A stretch of DNA of 64,000 bases, from NCBI GenBank assembly GCA_963823735.1, contig CAWGMO010000003.1, forward strand, positions 1,550,001-1,614,000, written 5' to 3'. A program made the position numbers and the translations under genes. The notes below the pieces were generated by a model. The model saw nothing but the letters and a program-made list of their open reading frames with translations, ran no database searches and was not told the DNA's origin. Origin of the DNA: Actinoallomurus sp963823735. GTDB taxonomy: Bacteria; Actinomycetota; Actinomycetes; Streptosporangiales; Streptosporangiaceae. Of this stretch, positions 26,369-33,710 are shown in pieces. The number at the start of each line of letters is the position of its first letter. Positions within the stretch are counted from its first letter, which is position 1.

Positions 26369-26461
26369 TCAGGTGCTGGTCTCAAGCAATTTGACCTCGA
26401 CGCAATTGCCTTGCTGTGTGCCGCTCCTGGAGCTTTTGGTCCACCCGGATGTCGATGTCAC
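26369..26461 (-). CDS. DUF397-type small protein (30 aa), copy 1
   Basis: GTG 26461 to TGA 26371-26369: VTSTSGWTKSSRSGTQQGN-CVEVKLLETST. Short DUF397 protein, usually the partner of an XRE/DUF5753 regulator. Its start overlaps the stop of a truncated regulator (GTGA), exactly as in the intact copy at 27643-27735. Confidence 0.7.
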   Translation of the reverse strand: MTSTSGWTKSSRSGTQQGNCVEVKLLETST

Positions 26462-26526
26462 AGCGCCTCCACTGTCCGTTCGATCATTTTTCGGCATGGC
26501 CACCCAGCCGTTTCATTCTGCCACCT
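26458..26526 (-). pseudogene. 3' remnant of an XRE/DUF5753 regulator
   Basis: About 22 codons ending GWPCRKMIERTVEAL align with the end (GPSRKIIEQAMEAL) of the intact regulator at 27732-28538. Upstream of this the similarity is lost and the aldo-keto reductase promoter begins, so the gene was cut away when the reductase region arrived or the regulator was deleted. Confidence 0.65.
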
Positions 26527-26563
26527 CCCGCTCACCTTCACCGGCGGTCGCCGATGCGCGCAT

Positions 26564-26594
26564 TTGACCTGGAGCGCGCTCCAGGTGTGAGACT
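26564..26594 (+). promoter_or_regulatory. MerR-type promoter with 19-bp spacer and palindromic operator
   Basis: TTGACC (26564-26569) and GAGACT (26589-26594) are 19 bases apart, and the spacer holds a perfect 20-bp palindrome (arms ACCTGGAGCG and CGCTCCAGGT, 26567-26586). This long spacer with a centred dyad is the hallmark of promoters activated by MerR-family regulators. It drives the aldo-keto reductase. No merR gene is next to it in the window. Confidence 0.7.
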
Positions 26595-26628
26595 CGGTGG
26601 CTCTCGCTGCGGACAAGGAGGCCCATAA

Positions 26629-27591
26629 GTGAGGTACACGGAACTCGGCGGCGCCGGAGGCCTGAAGGCGAGTGCGTTCTGCCTGGGTGCGCTGCCCTTC
26701 GGTACGACCGTGGACGAGCCCGTCGCCCGCGAGATCCTCGACGGTTTCGTCGAGGCCGGTGGCACGTTCATCGACACGTCCAACAACTACGCCTGCTGGG
26801 TCGAAGGGGCCACCGGGTACGAGAGCGAGCTGGTGCTGGGGCGCTGGCTGGCCGATCGGAGGATCCGGGACCAGGTCGTGCTGGCCACCAAGGTCGGCGC
26901 CCGGCCGTCGCCGGAGCCCGGCGCCGCGCCCGGCGACCGCGAGGGCCTGGGCACCGCCACCGTACGGGCGGGCATCGAGGGGAGCCTGCGCCGCCTCGGC
27001 ACCGACCATGTCGACCTCTACTACGCCCACATCACCGACCCCGGCACCCCGCTGGAGGAGAGCGTCGCGGCCTTCTCCGCCCTGGTCACGGAGGGGAGGG
27101 CGAGGATGGTCGGCTGCAGCAACCACTCGGCCGACCTTCTCCGGCGCGAACGGAGCTTCGCCGCCGACGAGGGCCTAGTCCCGTTCCGGGTGATCCAGCA
27201 GCGCTACACGTACGCGCGGCCCCGCCCCGATGCCGTCTTCGGCATCCAGGAACTGGTCACCGACGACCTGCTCGACTACGTCGCGGACCAGCCCGACATG
27301 AGCCTGCTCGCGTACTCCATCCTGCTCAACGGCGCGTACACCAGGTCGAACCGGCCCTTCCCTGAACAGTACGACCGACCCGACGCCGCCAAGCGGCTCG
27401 CGGTCCTTCAGGAGGTCGCCGCCGAGCTCGGTGCGACTCCGAACCAGGTCGTCCTCTCATGGCTGCTGCACGGCGAACCACCGGTCATGCCGGTGATCGG
27501 TGTCAGCTCGGTGGAACAGCTTCACGAGTGCCTGGGCGCGGTCGATCTGACCCTGGACAGAGAACTCCGCGAAAGGCTCGACGTCGCTTGA
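26629..27591 (+). CDS. Aldo-keto reductase
   Basis: GTG 26629 after AAGGAGG, 320 residues. NADPH-dependent carbonyl reductase fold: catalytic set D (FIDTSNNYACW, with the Tyr), K in VLATKVGARP and H in DLYYAHITDP, plus the cofactor end PVIGVSSVEQLHECLGAVDLTL. Controlled by the MerR-type promoter immediately upstream and closed by a perfect hairpin. It sits between two copies of an XRE/DUF397 module, which suggests it was inserted there. Confidence 0.88.
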   Translation: MRYTELGGAGGLKASAFCLGALPFGTTVDEPVAREILDGFVEAGGTFIDTSNNYACWVEGATGYESELVLGRWLADRRIRDQVVLATKVGARPSPEPGAAPGDREGLGTATVRAGIEGSLRRLGTDHVDLYYAHITDPGTPLEESVAAFSALVTEGRARMVGCSNHSADLLRRERSFAADEGLVPFRVIQQRYTYARPRPDAVFGIQELVTDDLLDYVADQPDMSLLAYSILLNGAYTRSNRPFPEQYDRPDAAKRLAVLQEVAAELGATPNQVVLSWLLHGEPPVMPVIGVSSVEQLHECLGAVDLTLDRELRERLDVA

Positions 27592-27607
27592 TATTCCAAT
27601 AGACAGA

Positions 27608-27638
27608 ACCCCCACCGTAAAAGGTGGGGGTCGTCTTT
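27608..27638 (+). terminator. Terminator behind aldo-keto reductase
   Basis: Perfect nine-base arms ACCCCCACC (27608-27616) and GGTGGGGGT (27623-27631), loop GTAAAA, then CGTCTTT. Also lies at the end of the convergent DUF397 gene. Confidence 0.82.
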
Positions 27639-27642
27639 GGGG

Positions 27643-27735
27643 TCAGGCGTCGGTCTCAAGCACCTTGACCTCGACACAGTTACCCTGTTGCGCTCCACTC
27701 TTGGAGCTCTTGGTCCATCCGGTTTCCGTCGTCAC
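27643..27735 (-). CDS. DUF397-type small protein (30 aa), copy 2
   Basis: GTG 27735 to TGA 27645-27643: VTTETGWTKSSKSGAQQGN-CVEVKVLETDA. Coupled to the XRE regulator by a GTGA overlap. In actinomycetes DUF397 proteins travel with XRE/DUF5753 regulators and are thought to modulate them. Confidence 0.78.
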   Translation of the reverse strand: MTTETGWTKSSKSGAQQGNCVEVKVLETDA

Positions 27736-28538
27736 AGCGCCTCCATTGCCTGCTCAATTATTTTCCGTGACGGGCCGGTAGGCAAGGCCACTTGGCTGAT
27801 GCGTTCGTAGCGCACTCCATACGACCGAACCTCGTCCACTGACGGTACCAGCCTGCCGCCTCCCGGAGCTTCGGTGTAGACGACGTCTCCCGTCGATCCG
27901 GAGATGATGGAGAAGCTGCCGTCTACCCCGGCATGGGCGCCTGTGACCTTTGGTATCACCCGGATGCTGATGTTCGGTCGCTCGGAAGCCTCGATGAGTT
28001 GCGCGAGTTGTTTGCGCATCACCTCCGCGCCGCCGATGGGCCATTCGAGGATGCTCTCGGTGATGATGACCCACAGAAGGGGTGGGGGCGTCTCGTCGAG
28101 GATGAGTTGTCGGCCCATCCTTTCTTCGACCGGCTCGTCCGGCTCGGGTTCGCCTCCGGCCACGGTCAGCGCGCGAGCGTACTCGGGAAGCTGGAGGAGG
28201 CCCGGTACCGTCAGGGCCTCGAACGCCTTGATCGACGTCGCCGTTTTCTCGATGTCCACGAACTGTTTGAACCAGTCGGGGTCGTGGCCGCGCTGGGCGT
28301 AGCGGAGCAGGCGCTGGAAGTGTCCTCCGGTCTTGAATCGGGCGTCCAGGAGCTTGGCTTCCTTGCTGCCGATTCTTCTCCGCCCTGCTTCGCAGTTGGA
28401 AAGGTTCGAGGCGCTGCGCCCGATGACCTGGCCGAGCGCCGGCTGCGACAAACCGTACTTCTCTCGGTAGAAGCGCAGGTCATGCGCCAGCCATGCCCAC
28501 AGTGACGAGTCGGGGTCTACGGCAACGTTCTCCGCCAT
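27732..28538 (-). CDS. XRE-family regulator with DUF5753 domain
   Basis: ATG 28538 (AAAGGTGG upstream), 268 residues. HTH at about 20-75 (LRFYREKYGLSQPALGQVIGRSASNLSNCEAGRR), then the DUF5753 ligand-binding part (TVPGLLQLPEYARAL, RPNISIRVIPKVTGAHAGVDGSFSII, VVYTEAPGG). WhiJ-like regulators of this kind work with a DUF397 partner (next gene) and often a small HATPase, present here divergently at 28661. Confidence 0.88.
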   Translation of the reverse strand: MAENVAVDPDSSLWAWLAHDLRFYREKYGLSQPALGQVIGRSASNLSNCEAGRRRIGSKEAKLLDARFKTGGHFQRLLRYAQRGHDPDWFKQFVDIEKTATSIKAFEALTVPGLLQLPEYARALTVAGGEPEPDEPVEERMGRQLILDETPPPLLWVIITESILEWPIGGAEVMRKQLAQLIEASERPNISIRVIPKVTGAHAGVDGSFSIISGSTGDVVYTEAPGGGRLVPSVDEVRSYGVRYERISQVALPTGPSRKIIEQAMEAL

Positions 28539-28660
28539 CGCGAGTTTCCACCTTTCCAGGGTTTCCGGAACGCTGTCGCCGGGGTGTCGGCGGGACCAGA
28601 ATCCCTTTAACGCGAGCAGATCGCAACGGAATCGCGCGAAAGACTCGGAATGGGGTCGCG

Positions 28661-29047
28661 ATGGCAGCACAAAACCGTATTTATCACCTACCTCTAGCGC
28701 CCCACCCGATCGCCTCTCGCCAGGCGCATATAGCCCTCAAATGGGCATTAGCGGACTGGTGCGTACGAGGCGACCCTGTCGACAACATCCGCCTCGTACT
28801 CGGCGAACTGGTCACGAACGCTCTCACGCATTCGACCGACGTTTTCACCCTGGAAGTCCGGCTCAGCGGCGATCTCGTCGTCATCGAGGTCCGTGACGCC
28901 AACGACGCGACCCCCGAGATCGAACTCCCCGACGGCCTCGCCATCAACGGCCGCGGAATGCTCCTTGTGAACGCCGTCAGCAAGGAATGGGGCGTACGGC
29001 ACGAGAAAGAGGGAGGCAAGACCGTATGGGCCAAGATCCAGATCTGA
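28661..29047 (+). CDS. Small HATPase (RsbW/anti-sigma-like ATP-binding protein)
   Basis: ATG 28661, 128 residues. GHKL motifs: N-box LVLGELVTNALTHS, G1 VIEVRDANDATPE, G2 NGRGMLLVNAVSKEWGV, end GGKTVWAKI. Divergent from the XRE/DUF397 pair, the standard three-part set in these genomes. It overlaps the next gene by 22 bases, forming an operon of three small genes. Confidence 0.85.
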   Translation: MAAQNRIYHLPLAPHPIASRQAHIALKWALADWCVRGDPVDNIRLVLGELVTNALTHSTDVFTLEVRLSGDLVVIEVRDANDATPEIELPDGLAINGRGMLLVNAVSKEWGVRHEKEGGKTVWAKIQI

Positions 29048-29292
29048 GCCTGGAGAGGCCGATCGCGAGCCTGAACCTGTCCAAGGAGATCACGGCCCGC
29101 CTCGCCGGCTCAGCGGACCCACCGGCGAACGTCGGCGCCCTCCTGAAACTCGCCCACGCCGGCACGTTGGGCGACATCACCGGAATCGGCCCCGCCCGGA
29201 AACGAGCGATAGAGCAGAGCCTCCACCGAGCAGGCCATCCCCTGGGAGACCGCCCCGGCCGCCGCTTCCACCTCCCCGGACGCGCGTCATGA
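29026..29292 (+). CDS. Small helix-hairpin-helix protein resembling RNA polymerase alpha-CTD
   Basis: ATG 29026 inside the end of the HATPase gene, 88 residues. ASLNLSKEITARL and ALLKLAHAGTLGDITGIGPARKRAIEQSLHRAGH carry the two helix-hairpin-helix-like elements of alpha-CTD, a module that contacts DNA and regulators. A free-standing copy coupled to an anti-sigma-like HATPase suggests a transcription accessory factor; not proven. Confidence 0.6.
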   Translation: MGQDPDLSLERPIASLNLSKEITARLAGSADPPANVGALLKLAHAGTLGDITGIGPARKRAIEQSLHRAGHPLGDRPGRRFHLPGRAS

Positions 29293-29456
29293 TCGAGTGG
29301 CGAATGCCCCCGGAGGACCCCGACGCCGCCGACGCCGCACGCTTACTCGGCGAAATGTGGAGCCCGGAACGCGTCGCCCGCCTGATGGACCGCGACCTGC
29401 CAACGCTCAGACGACTCCTCCGGCGCACGAGGAAGGCCCGCGATCAACGCGCGTAG
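29289..29456 (+). CDS. Small basic hypothetical protein, 55 aa
   Basis: ATG 29289 overlaps the preceding stop (ATGA). MIEWRMPPEDPDAADAARLL then a helical ERVARLMDRDLPTLRRLLRRTRKARD tail. No family recognised. Third gene of the HATPase operon. Confidence 0.5.
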   Translation: MIEWRMPPEDPDAADAARLLGEMWSPERVARLMDRDLPTLRRLLRRTRKARDQRA

Positions 29457-29688
29457 CGCGGTGCGGGAGGTCGCCGACGCCGTACGCGGAGGGAAGGCCC
29501 GGATGAACGTGCGTAGCCGGGTGCGGGAGGTCGCCGTCGGTGCGCGGAGGGGAGGCCCGGATGAACGTGTTTAGCTCGGCGGGGGAGGTCGCCGACGAGG
29601 TATGTGAAAGGAAGGTCCGGATGAACACGCGTAGCGCGGCGCGGCAGGTCGCCGACGCCGTACGCGAAAGGATCGCCGAAGGTGACCT
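29451..29688 (+). repeat. Four tandem ~60-bp copies of the gntR 5' end
   Basis: Units begin at 29451, 29511, 29569 and 29629 (periods 60, 58, 60) with the shared pattern GCGTAGC...GGGAGGTCGCCGAC...AAGG-CCCGGATGAACG. Each unit contains a Shine-Dalgarno-like AAGG/GGAGG and an ATGAAC, that is, the start of the GntR gene. The 58-base unit shifts the frame, so upstream copies cannot all be read through. Confidence 0.8.
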
Positions 29689-29878
29689 GCGGCCGAACGC
29701 CCGCCTCCTCTGCCAGGCCGAACTCGCCCAGACCCACGCCGTGTCCGGCCGGGTGATCGCGCAGGCCATCAGGATCCTCAGGGACGACGGCCTGATCCGT
29801 ACCGTCCCCGGCAAGATCCGTACCGTCCCCGGCAAGGCCTCCTGCGTCCGCCCGGCCGAAGGCGGGGTCACGCGGTGA
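29621..29878 (+). CDS. Short GntR-family DNA-binding protein
   Basis: ATG 29621 (GGAAGG upstream) gives 85 residues; starts at 29561 or 29540 are also in frame because the 5' end is repeated. GntR winged HTH: ARQVADAVRERIAEGDLRPNARL and SGRVIAQAIRILRDDGLIRTVPGK. No effector domain, so it is a stand-alone HTH. A perfect 21-base tandem duplication (29795-29815, 29816-29836) repeats IRTVPGK at the wing. Converges with the acyltransferase gene, overlapping by 11 bases. Confidence 0.72.
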   Translation: MNTRSAARQVADAVRERIAEGDLRPNARLLCQAELAQTHAVSGRVIAQAIRILRDDGLIRTVPGKIRTVPGKASCVRPAEGGVTR

Positions 29879-30572
29879 GAGGGCCGCGGTGGACGCGGGC
29901 AGGTGCGCCGTGGACCGTCGCGCCTCGGGGGACGTCGTGGGTGACCAGGGAGCCGGAGCCGACTACCGCTTCCTCGCCGATGGTCACGCCGGCCAGGATC
30001 GTCGTTCCCGGGCCGATCGTCGCGCCGCGTTCGAGGCGGGGTGGCGTGAGGGTTCGGGTGGTCAGCGTTCGGGTTCCGGTGCCCACGGTGACGTGGTCGG
30101 CCACCACGCATGATGCCGTGAGGTGGACGTACGGCGCGCAGTGGACGCCGGAGCCGATTCGGGTGAAGTGATCGGCGGTCAGGCAGTGGTCCAACAGGGT
30201 TTCGTCGCCGATGGTCACGAAGGACCTGACCAGCGAATGGGGGCCGATCAGCGACGACGCGCCGATTCGTGTTCCCGCGCGGATCACGGCGCCCGCGCGT
30301 ACCGTCGTCCGCGGGCCGATCGTCGTCACCGCGCCGTACAGCGGGTGAGCGGCCGGCTCGGGGGCGCCGATGCTCGCGTGTTCCTCGACGCGGGCGCCTG
30401 CCGCCAGGCGGGTGCCGCCGTGGATGACGGCGTACGGGCCGATCCGGCAGCCGGGGCCGATCTCGATGGGGCGCACCATTCCTCGTTCGTCGGCCGGGAT
30501 GAAGAGGGCGGTGGCGTCGATGTGCGTGCCCTCGTCGACGAGTAGCAGGCCTGCCTCGATTATCGGGTTCAT
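29868..30572 (-). CDS. Hexapeptide-repeat (left-handed beta-helix) acyltransferase-like protein
   Basis: ATG 30572 with GAGGAG, 234 residues. Repeated [ILV]-G-x4 turns (IGPGCRIGPYAVIHGG, IGPRTTVRAGAVIRAG, IGASSLIGPHSLV, IGPGTTILAGVTIGEEAVVGSGSLV) followed by VHGAPARV, as in sugar/serine O- or N-acetyltransferases of the LbH class. Substrate unknown; possibly nucleotide-sugar or cell-surface modification. Confidence 0.78.
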   Translation of the reverse strand: MNPIIEAGLLLVDEGTHIDATALFIPADERGMVRPIEIGPGCRIGPYAVIHGGTRLAAGARVEEHASIGAPEPAAHPLYGAVTTIGPRTTVRAGAVIRAGTRIGASSLIGPHSLVRSFVTIGDETLLDHCLTADHFTRIGSGVHCAPYVHLTASCVVADHVTVGTGTRTLTTRTLTPPRLERGATIGPGTTILAGVTIGEEAVVGSGSLVTHDVPRGATVHGAPARVHRGPLTA

Positions 30573-30741
30573 CAATGGCTCCTCGCGCGGCGGATCCGCA
30601 CCCCAAGGAAGCCCCGGGCGCGGCCCCGCGACAAGCACTCCTCGCGGATCCCGGCAGTGGTTTGCAGGCGATGCAAACGCTCTGGCCCGCCGCGCCGGGC
30701 CGCCTTACCGTGAGACGGGGATTACTCGCGCGGAGCGGCCG

Positions 30742-32070
30742 ATGAACATACAAAGTGCCGGTTCGATCGTGCGCGTCGCCCGCCATGCCAGAGGGCTGAC
30801 ACTCGCCCAGCTCGGTGAGCGCGCGGGCTATTCGGCGTCGCAGGTATCCCGGTTCGAACGCGGAATCGCGCCGCTCACCGACACCACCGTGCTGCGCGGA
30901 TTCGCCGAAGCCCTTCATTTATCCCCGAGAGTCTTCGGGCTTCTTCCGGACGCCCGCCGATATGACACCGGTATCAATAACGTGCCCGGTGAACCGCATG
31001 GGCCTACTGTTATCCCTGAAAACGAGTGGGAGGACGGTGAAGACCCGGTGCGACGTCGCGAGCTCCTGACCGGTGCCGCGGGGCTGGCCGCCGCCGGCGC
31101 ACTCGGCCTGCCCGAGCAGGCCGGCGCCGATCCGGCCGCGGGCTTAGAGCGCCTGCTCTACGGGAGGGGCGTCGCCGCCGACCCCGCGCCGCTGGCGGCG
31201 GTGCGCGCGGCGACCGTACGCGCACGCGAGTTGTTCCAGGGTGTCCGGTACGACCAGTTGTCCGCCCGGCTCCCGCGCCTGATCGCCACCGCGACCGCCA
31301 CCCGCGACCACGCGGACGGCGACGACCGTCTCGCCGCGAACTCCCTGCTCGCCGACGCCTACACCGTCGCCGCGAACCTCATGGTCAAGCTGAACGACGA
31401 CCGCCTCGCCTGGGCCACCGCCGACCGCGCCGCGCAGGCCGCCCACGCCTCCGGCGACACGCTCGCGCTGGCCGACGCGCGCCGTGGCGTCGCGACCGTC
31501 ATGCGCCGCACCGGACGCCCGGGCCCCGCGCGTACGCTGCTCGTCGACGCCGCCGCCGACATCGCCCCGGGCCGCGCCGCGAGCCCCGCGCTCCTGTCGA
31601 TGTACGGGACGCTGCTGCAGGTCGCGGCCTACACCGCCGCCGTCGACGGTGACCGCTCCGAGGCGTACGAGCTGATCGCCGCCGCCAAGGCCGCCGCGAC
31701 GCGCCTCGGCCGCGACGGCAACCACCGCCACACCGCGTTCGGCCCCGCGAACGTCGCCCTCTACCAGGTCAGCATCGCCCAGGTCCTCGGCGACAACGGC
31801 ACCGCCATCGCGCACGCCAGGACCCTCAGACCGGCCGCCATCCCCACCGCCGAACGCCGGGGCCGCTACTGGATCGACGTCGCCCGCGCCTGGCACCAGT
31901 GGAACCGCCCCGAAGACTGCTACCGCGCCCTGCGCGCCGCCGAGAGCGCCGCACCGGCCGAGGTCCGCTACCGCCCGCCGGTCCACCGCATGACCGAGGA
32001 CCTCCTGAGCCGGCGCGCCACCCTCCCGGGCCTGCGCTCCTTCGCCGAACGCATCGGCGTTCAGGCCTAG
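30742..32070 (+). CDS. XRE regulator with TPR-like C-terminal region
   Basis: ATG 30742, 442 residues. HTH at about 5-60 (IVRVARHARGLTLAQLGERAGYSASQVSRFERG), a Tat-like linker RRRELLTGAAGLAAAGALGL, then helical repeats (LADAYTVAANLMVKLNDDRLAWATADRAAQAAHASGD) typical of actinomycete HTH-TPR regulators. The gene ends at one copy of the hairpin repeat described at 32084. Confidence 0.83.
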   Translation: MNIQSAGSIVRVARHARGLTLAQLGERAGYSASQVSRFERGIAPLTDTTVLRGFAEALHLSPRVFGLLPDARRYDTGINNVPGEPHGPTVIPENEWEDGEDPVRRRELLTGAAGLAAAGALGLPEQAGADPAAGLERLLYGRGVAADPAPLAAVRAATVRARELFQGVRYDQLSARLPRLIATATATRDHADGDDRLAANSLLADAYTVAANLMVKLNDDRLAWATADRAAQAAHASGDTLALADARRGVATVMRRTGRPGPARTLLVDAAADIAPGRAASPALLSMYGTLLQVAAYTAAVDGDRSEAYELIAAAKAAATRLGRDGNHRHTAFGPANVALYQVSIAQVLGDNGTAIAHARTLRPAAIPTAERRGRYWIDVARAWHQWNRPEDCYRALRAAESAAPAEVRYRPPVHRMTEDLLSRRATLPGLRSFAERIGVQA

Positions 32071-32083
32071 CGGCGGGTCCGGT

Positions 32084-32216
32084 GGATCTTGGCCGTCGCG
32101 AGCGGCCGCTCGGAGGGCGGCTCGCAAGGCTGAGGAGGGCGTCGGCTTGGTGGTGGCCGGCTACGACAACGCGGCGAGGCGCGCTCCGGGCACCCCGTAG
32201 CAGGCTCAAGATCCAC
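32084..32216 (+). repeat. Dispersed hairpin repeat element, copy A
   Basis: Shares with 53682-53790 (reverse complement) the blocks GTCCGGTGGATCTTGGCCG, CGGAGGGCG, GTCGGCTTGGTG and CGGCGAGGCGCGCTCCGGG-CACC in the same order. Ends are inverted (TGGATCTTG near 32092 and CAAGATCCA near 32207). Starts ~14 bases after a stop codon. Looks like a REP/MITE-type element or structured terminator; copy A is longer by two insertions. Confidence 0.72.
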
Positions 32217-32294
32217 ATGTTCTAGGGGCGGCGCGCATCGCGTACGACGGCGACACGGCTGGGCCTCGCGTCGCGGGCCGACCGCCCGGCGGGC

Positions 32295-32651
32295 CTAGGC
32301 GCGGTCGTCGTACGCGGTGCGGGCCGCCAGGACGTCGTCGATGTGGGTCTCGGCCCACAGCTCCAGCGCGGAGACGAGCCCGAGCAGGCTCTGCCCGAGA
32401 TCGGTCAGCGCGTAGTCGACCCGCGGAGGCACCAGGGCGTGCACGGTGCGGCTGATCAGGCCGTCGCGTTCCAGGCCGCGCAGTGTCTGGGTGAGCATCT
32501 TCGGGCTGATGCCCTCGATGTGCCGGGCCAGCTCGGTGTAGCGCCGTGGCCCGTCGGCGAGGGAGCTGACGACCAGCACGCTCCAGGCGTCGCCGATGCG
32601 GTCGAGCACCTGCCGGCTCGGACACGTTTTCTCGTACACGCTCGCTTTCAC
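32295..32651 (-). CDS. HxlR-family winged-helix regulator
   Basis: GTG 32651 gives 118 residues; the frame extends to ATG 32696. CPSRQVLDRIGDAWSVLVVSSLADGPRRYTELARHIEGISPKMLTQTLRGLERDGLISR is the HxlR signature with the conserved Cys. Divergent from an NmrA-type quinone reductase at 32780, the usual target of such redox or quinone-sensing regulators; the 128-base gap is the likely operator region. Confidence 0.85.
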   Translation of the reverse strand: MKASVYEKTCPSRQVLDRIGDAWSVLVVSSLADGPRRYTELARHIEGISPKMLTQTLRGLERDGLISRTVHALVPPRVDYALTDLGQSLLGLVSALELWAETHIDDVLAARTAYDDRA

Positions 32652-32779
32652 CAGGTCACTATCCCTCAGGTACGTACTGCACTTCAAGGTGCCCACTATC
32701 CATTGGGAAGTGACCGGCGACCAGGACGGTTGGCGATGTACGGCGGCCGGCCGGCCGTCACGATAGAAGGAGTCACCCG

Positions 32780-33631
32780 ATGTCCATCGTCGTCACCGGT
32801 GCCACCGGCCACCTCGGCCGTCTCGCCGTCGAGGCACTGCTCCGCCGCGGTGTCCCCGCCGGGCGGATCGTCGCCGTCGGCCGCAACGTCGAGAAGATCG
32901 CGGATCTGGCCGGGCGGGGAGTCGTGGTCCGGCGGGCCGACTACGGCGACGCGGACGCGCTGCGCGCGGCGTTCGACGGCGTCGAGCGCCTGCTGTTCGT
33001 CTCCGGCAGCGAGGCGGGCGCGCGCGTCGATCAGCACCTCGCCGTCATCGCCGCGGCCAAGGAGGCCGGCGCGGAACTCGTCGCGTACACGAGCATCGTG
33101 CGCGCCGACACGTCCACCCTGCTGCTCGCGCGGGATCACGCGGCGACCGAGCGTGCGCTGATCGCCTCCGGCCTGCCCTACTCCTTGCTGCGGAACAGCT
33201 GGTACATCGAGAACTACACGGACGACCTCACGCCGGCGTTCGAGCACGGCCTCGTGGGCGCGGCCGGCGACGGCCGGATCAGCGCCGCCACACGAGCCGA
33301 CTACGCCGACGCCGCCGCCGCGGTGATGACGGAGGAGGGCCACGAGAACACCGTGTACGAGCTGGGCGGCGAGGCGTTCACCCTGACGGAGCTGGCCGCC
33401 GAGATCTCCCGCCGGTCCGGCCGCGAGGTGAGCTACACGGACCTGCCCGAAAGCGAGTTCGCCAAGATCCTCGTCGGCGCCGGCGTGCCCGCGCCGATGG
33501 CCGAGTTCATCGCGGACGCCGACCGCGGCGCGGCGACGGGCGGCCTGTACGTGGAGAGCGACGACCTGGAGAAGCTGATCGGCCGCCCGGTGACCGGGCT
33601 CGCCGACGCGATCCGCGACGCCCTGGCCTGA
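32780..33631 (+). CDS. NmrA-family NAD(P)H-dependent oxidoreductase (QorB-like)
   Basis: ATG 32780, 283 residues. Rossmann start VVTGATGHLGRLAVEALLRRG, AYTSIVRADTS, and SLLRNSWYIENYTDDL typical of quinone oxidoreductase 2 (QorB) relatives. Divergent HxlR gene is the probable regulator. Likely reduces quinones or similar electrophiles in the cytoplasm. Confidence 0.86.
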   Translation: MSIVVTGATGHLGRLAVEALLRRGVPAGRIVAVGRNVEKIADLAGRGVVVRRADYGDADALRAAFDGVERLLFVSGSEAGARVDQHLAVIAAAKEAGAELVAYTSIVRADTSTLLLARDHAATERALIASGLPYSLLRNSWYIENYTDDLTPAFEHGLVGAAGDGRISAATRADYADAAAAVMTEEGHENTVYELGGEAFTLTELAAEISRRSGREVSYTDLPESEFAKILVGAGVPAPMAEFIADADRGAATGGLYVESDDLEKLIGRPVTGLADAIRDALA

Positions 33632-33644
33632 CCGGCGAGGTTAG

Positions 33645-33677
33645 TGGTGTTCCACCGAAATGTCCGGTGGAACACCA
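33645..33677. promoter_or_regulatory. 33-bp inverted repeat before the methyltransferase gene
   Basis: Perfect 13-base arms TGGTGTTCCACCG (33645-33657) and CGGTGGAACACCA (33665-33677) with a 7-base loop. Lies 13 bases after one stop and 33 bases before the next start. Either a terminator without T-run or, given length and position, an operator. Confidence 0.6.
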
Positions 33678-33710
33678 TTAGCATCGTGGTCCTCGCGGAT
33701 GGAGGCGGTA

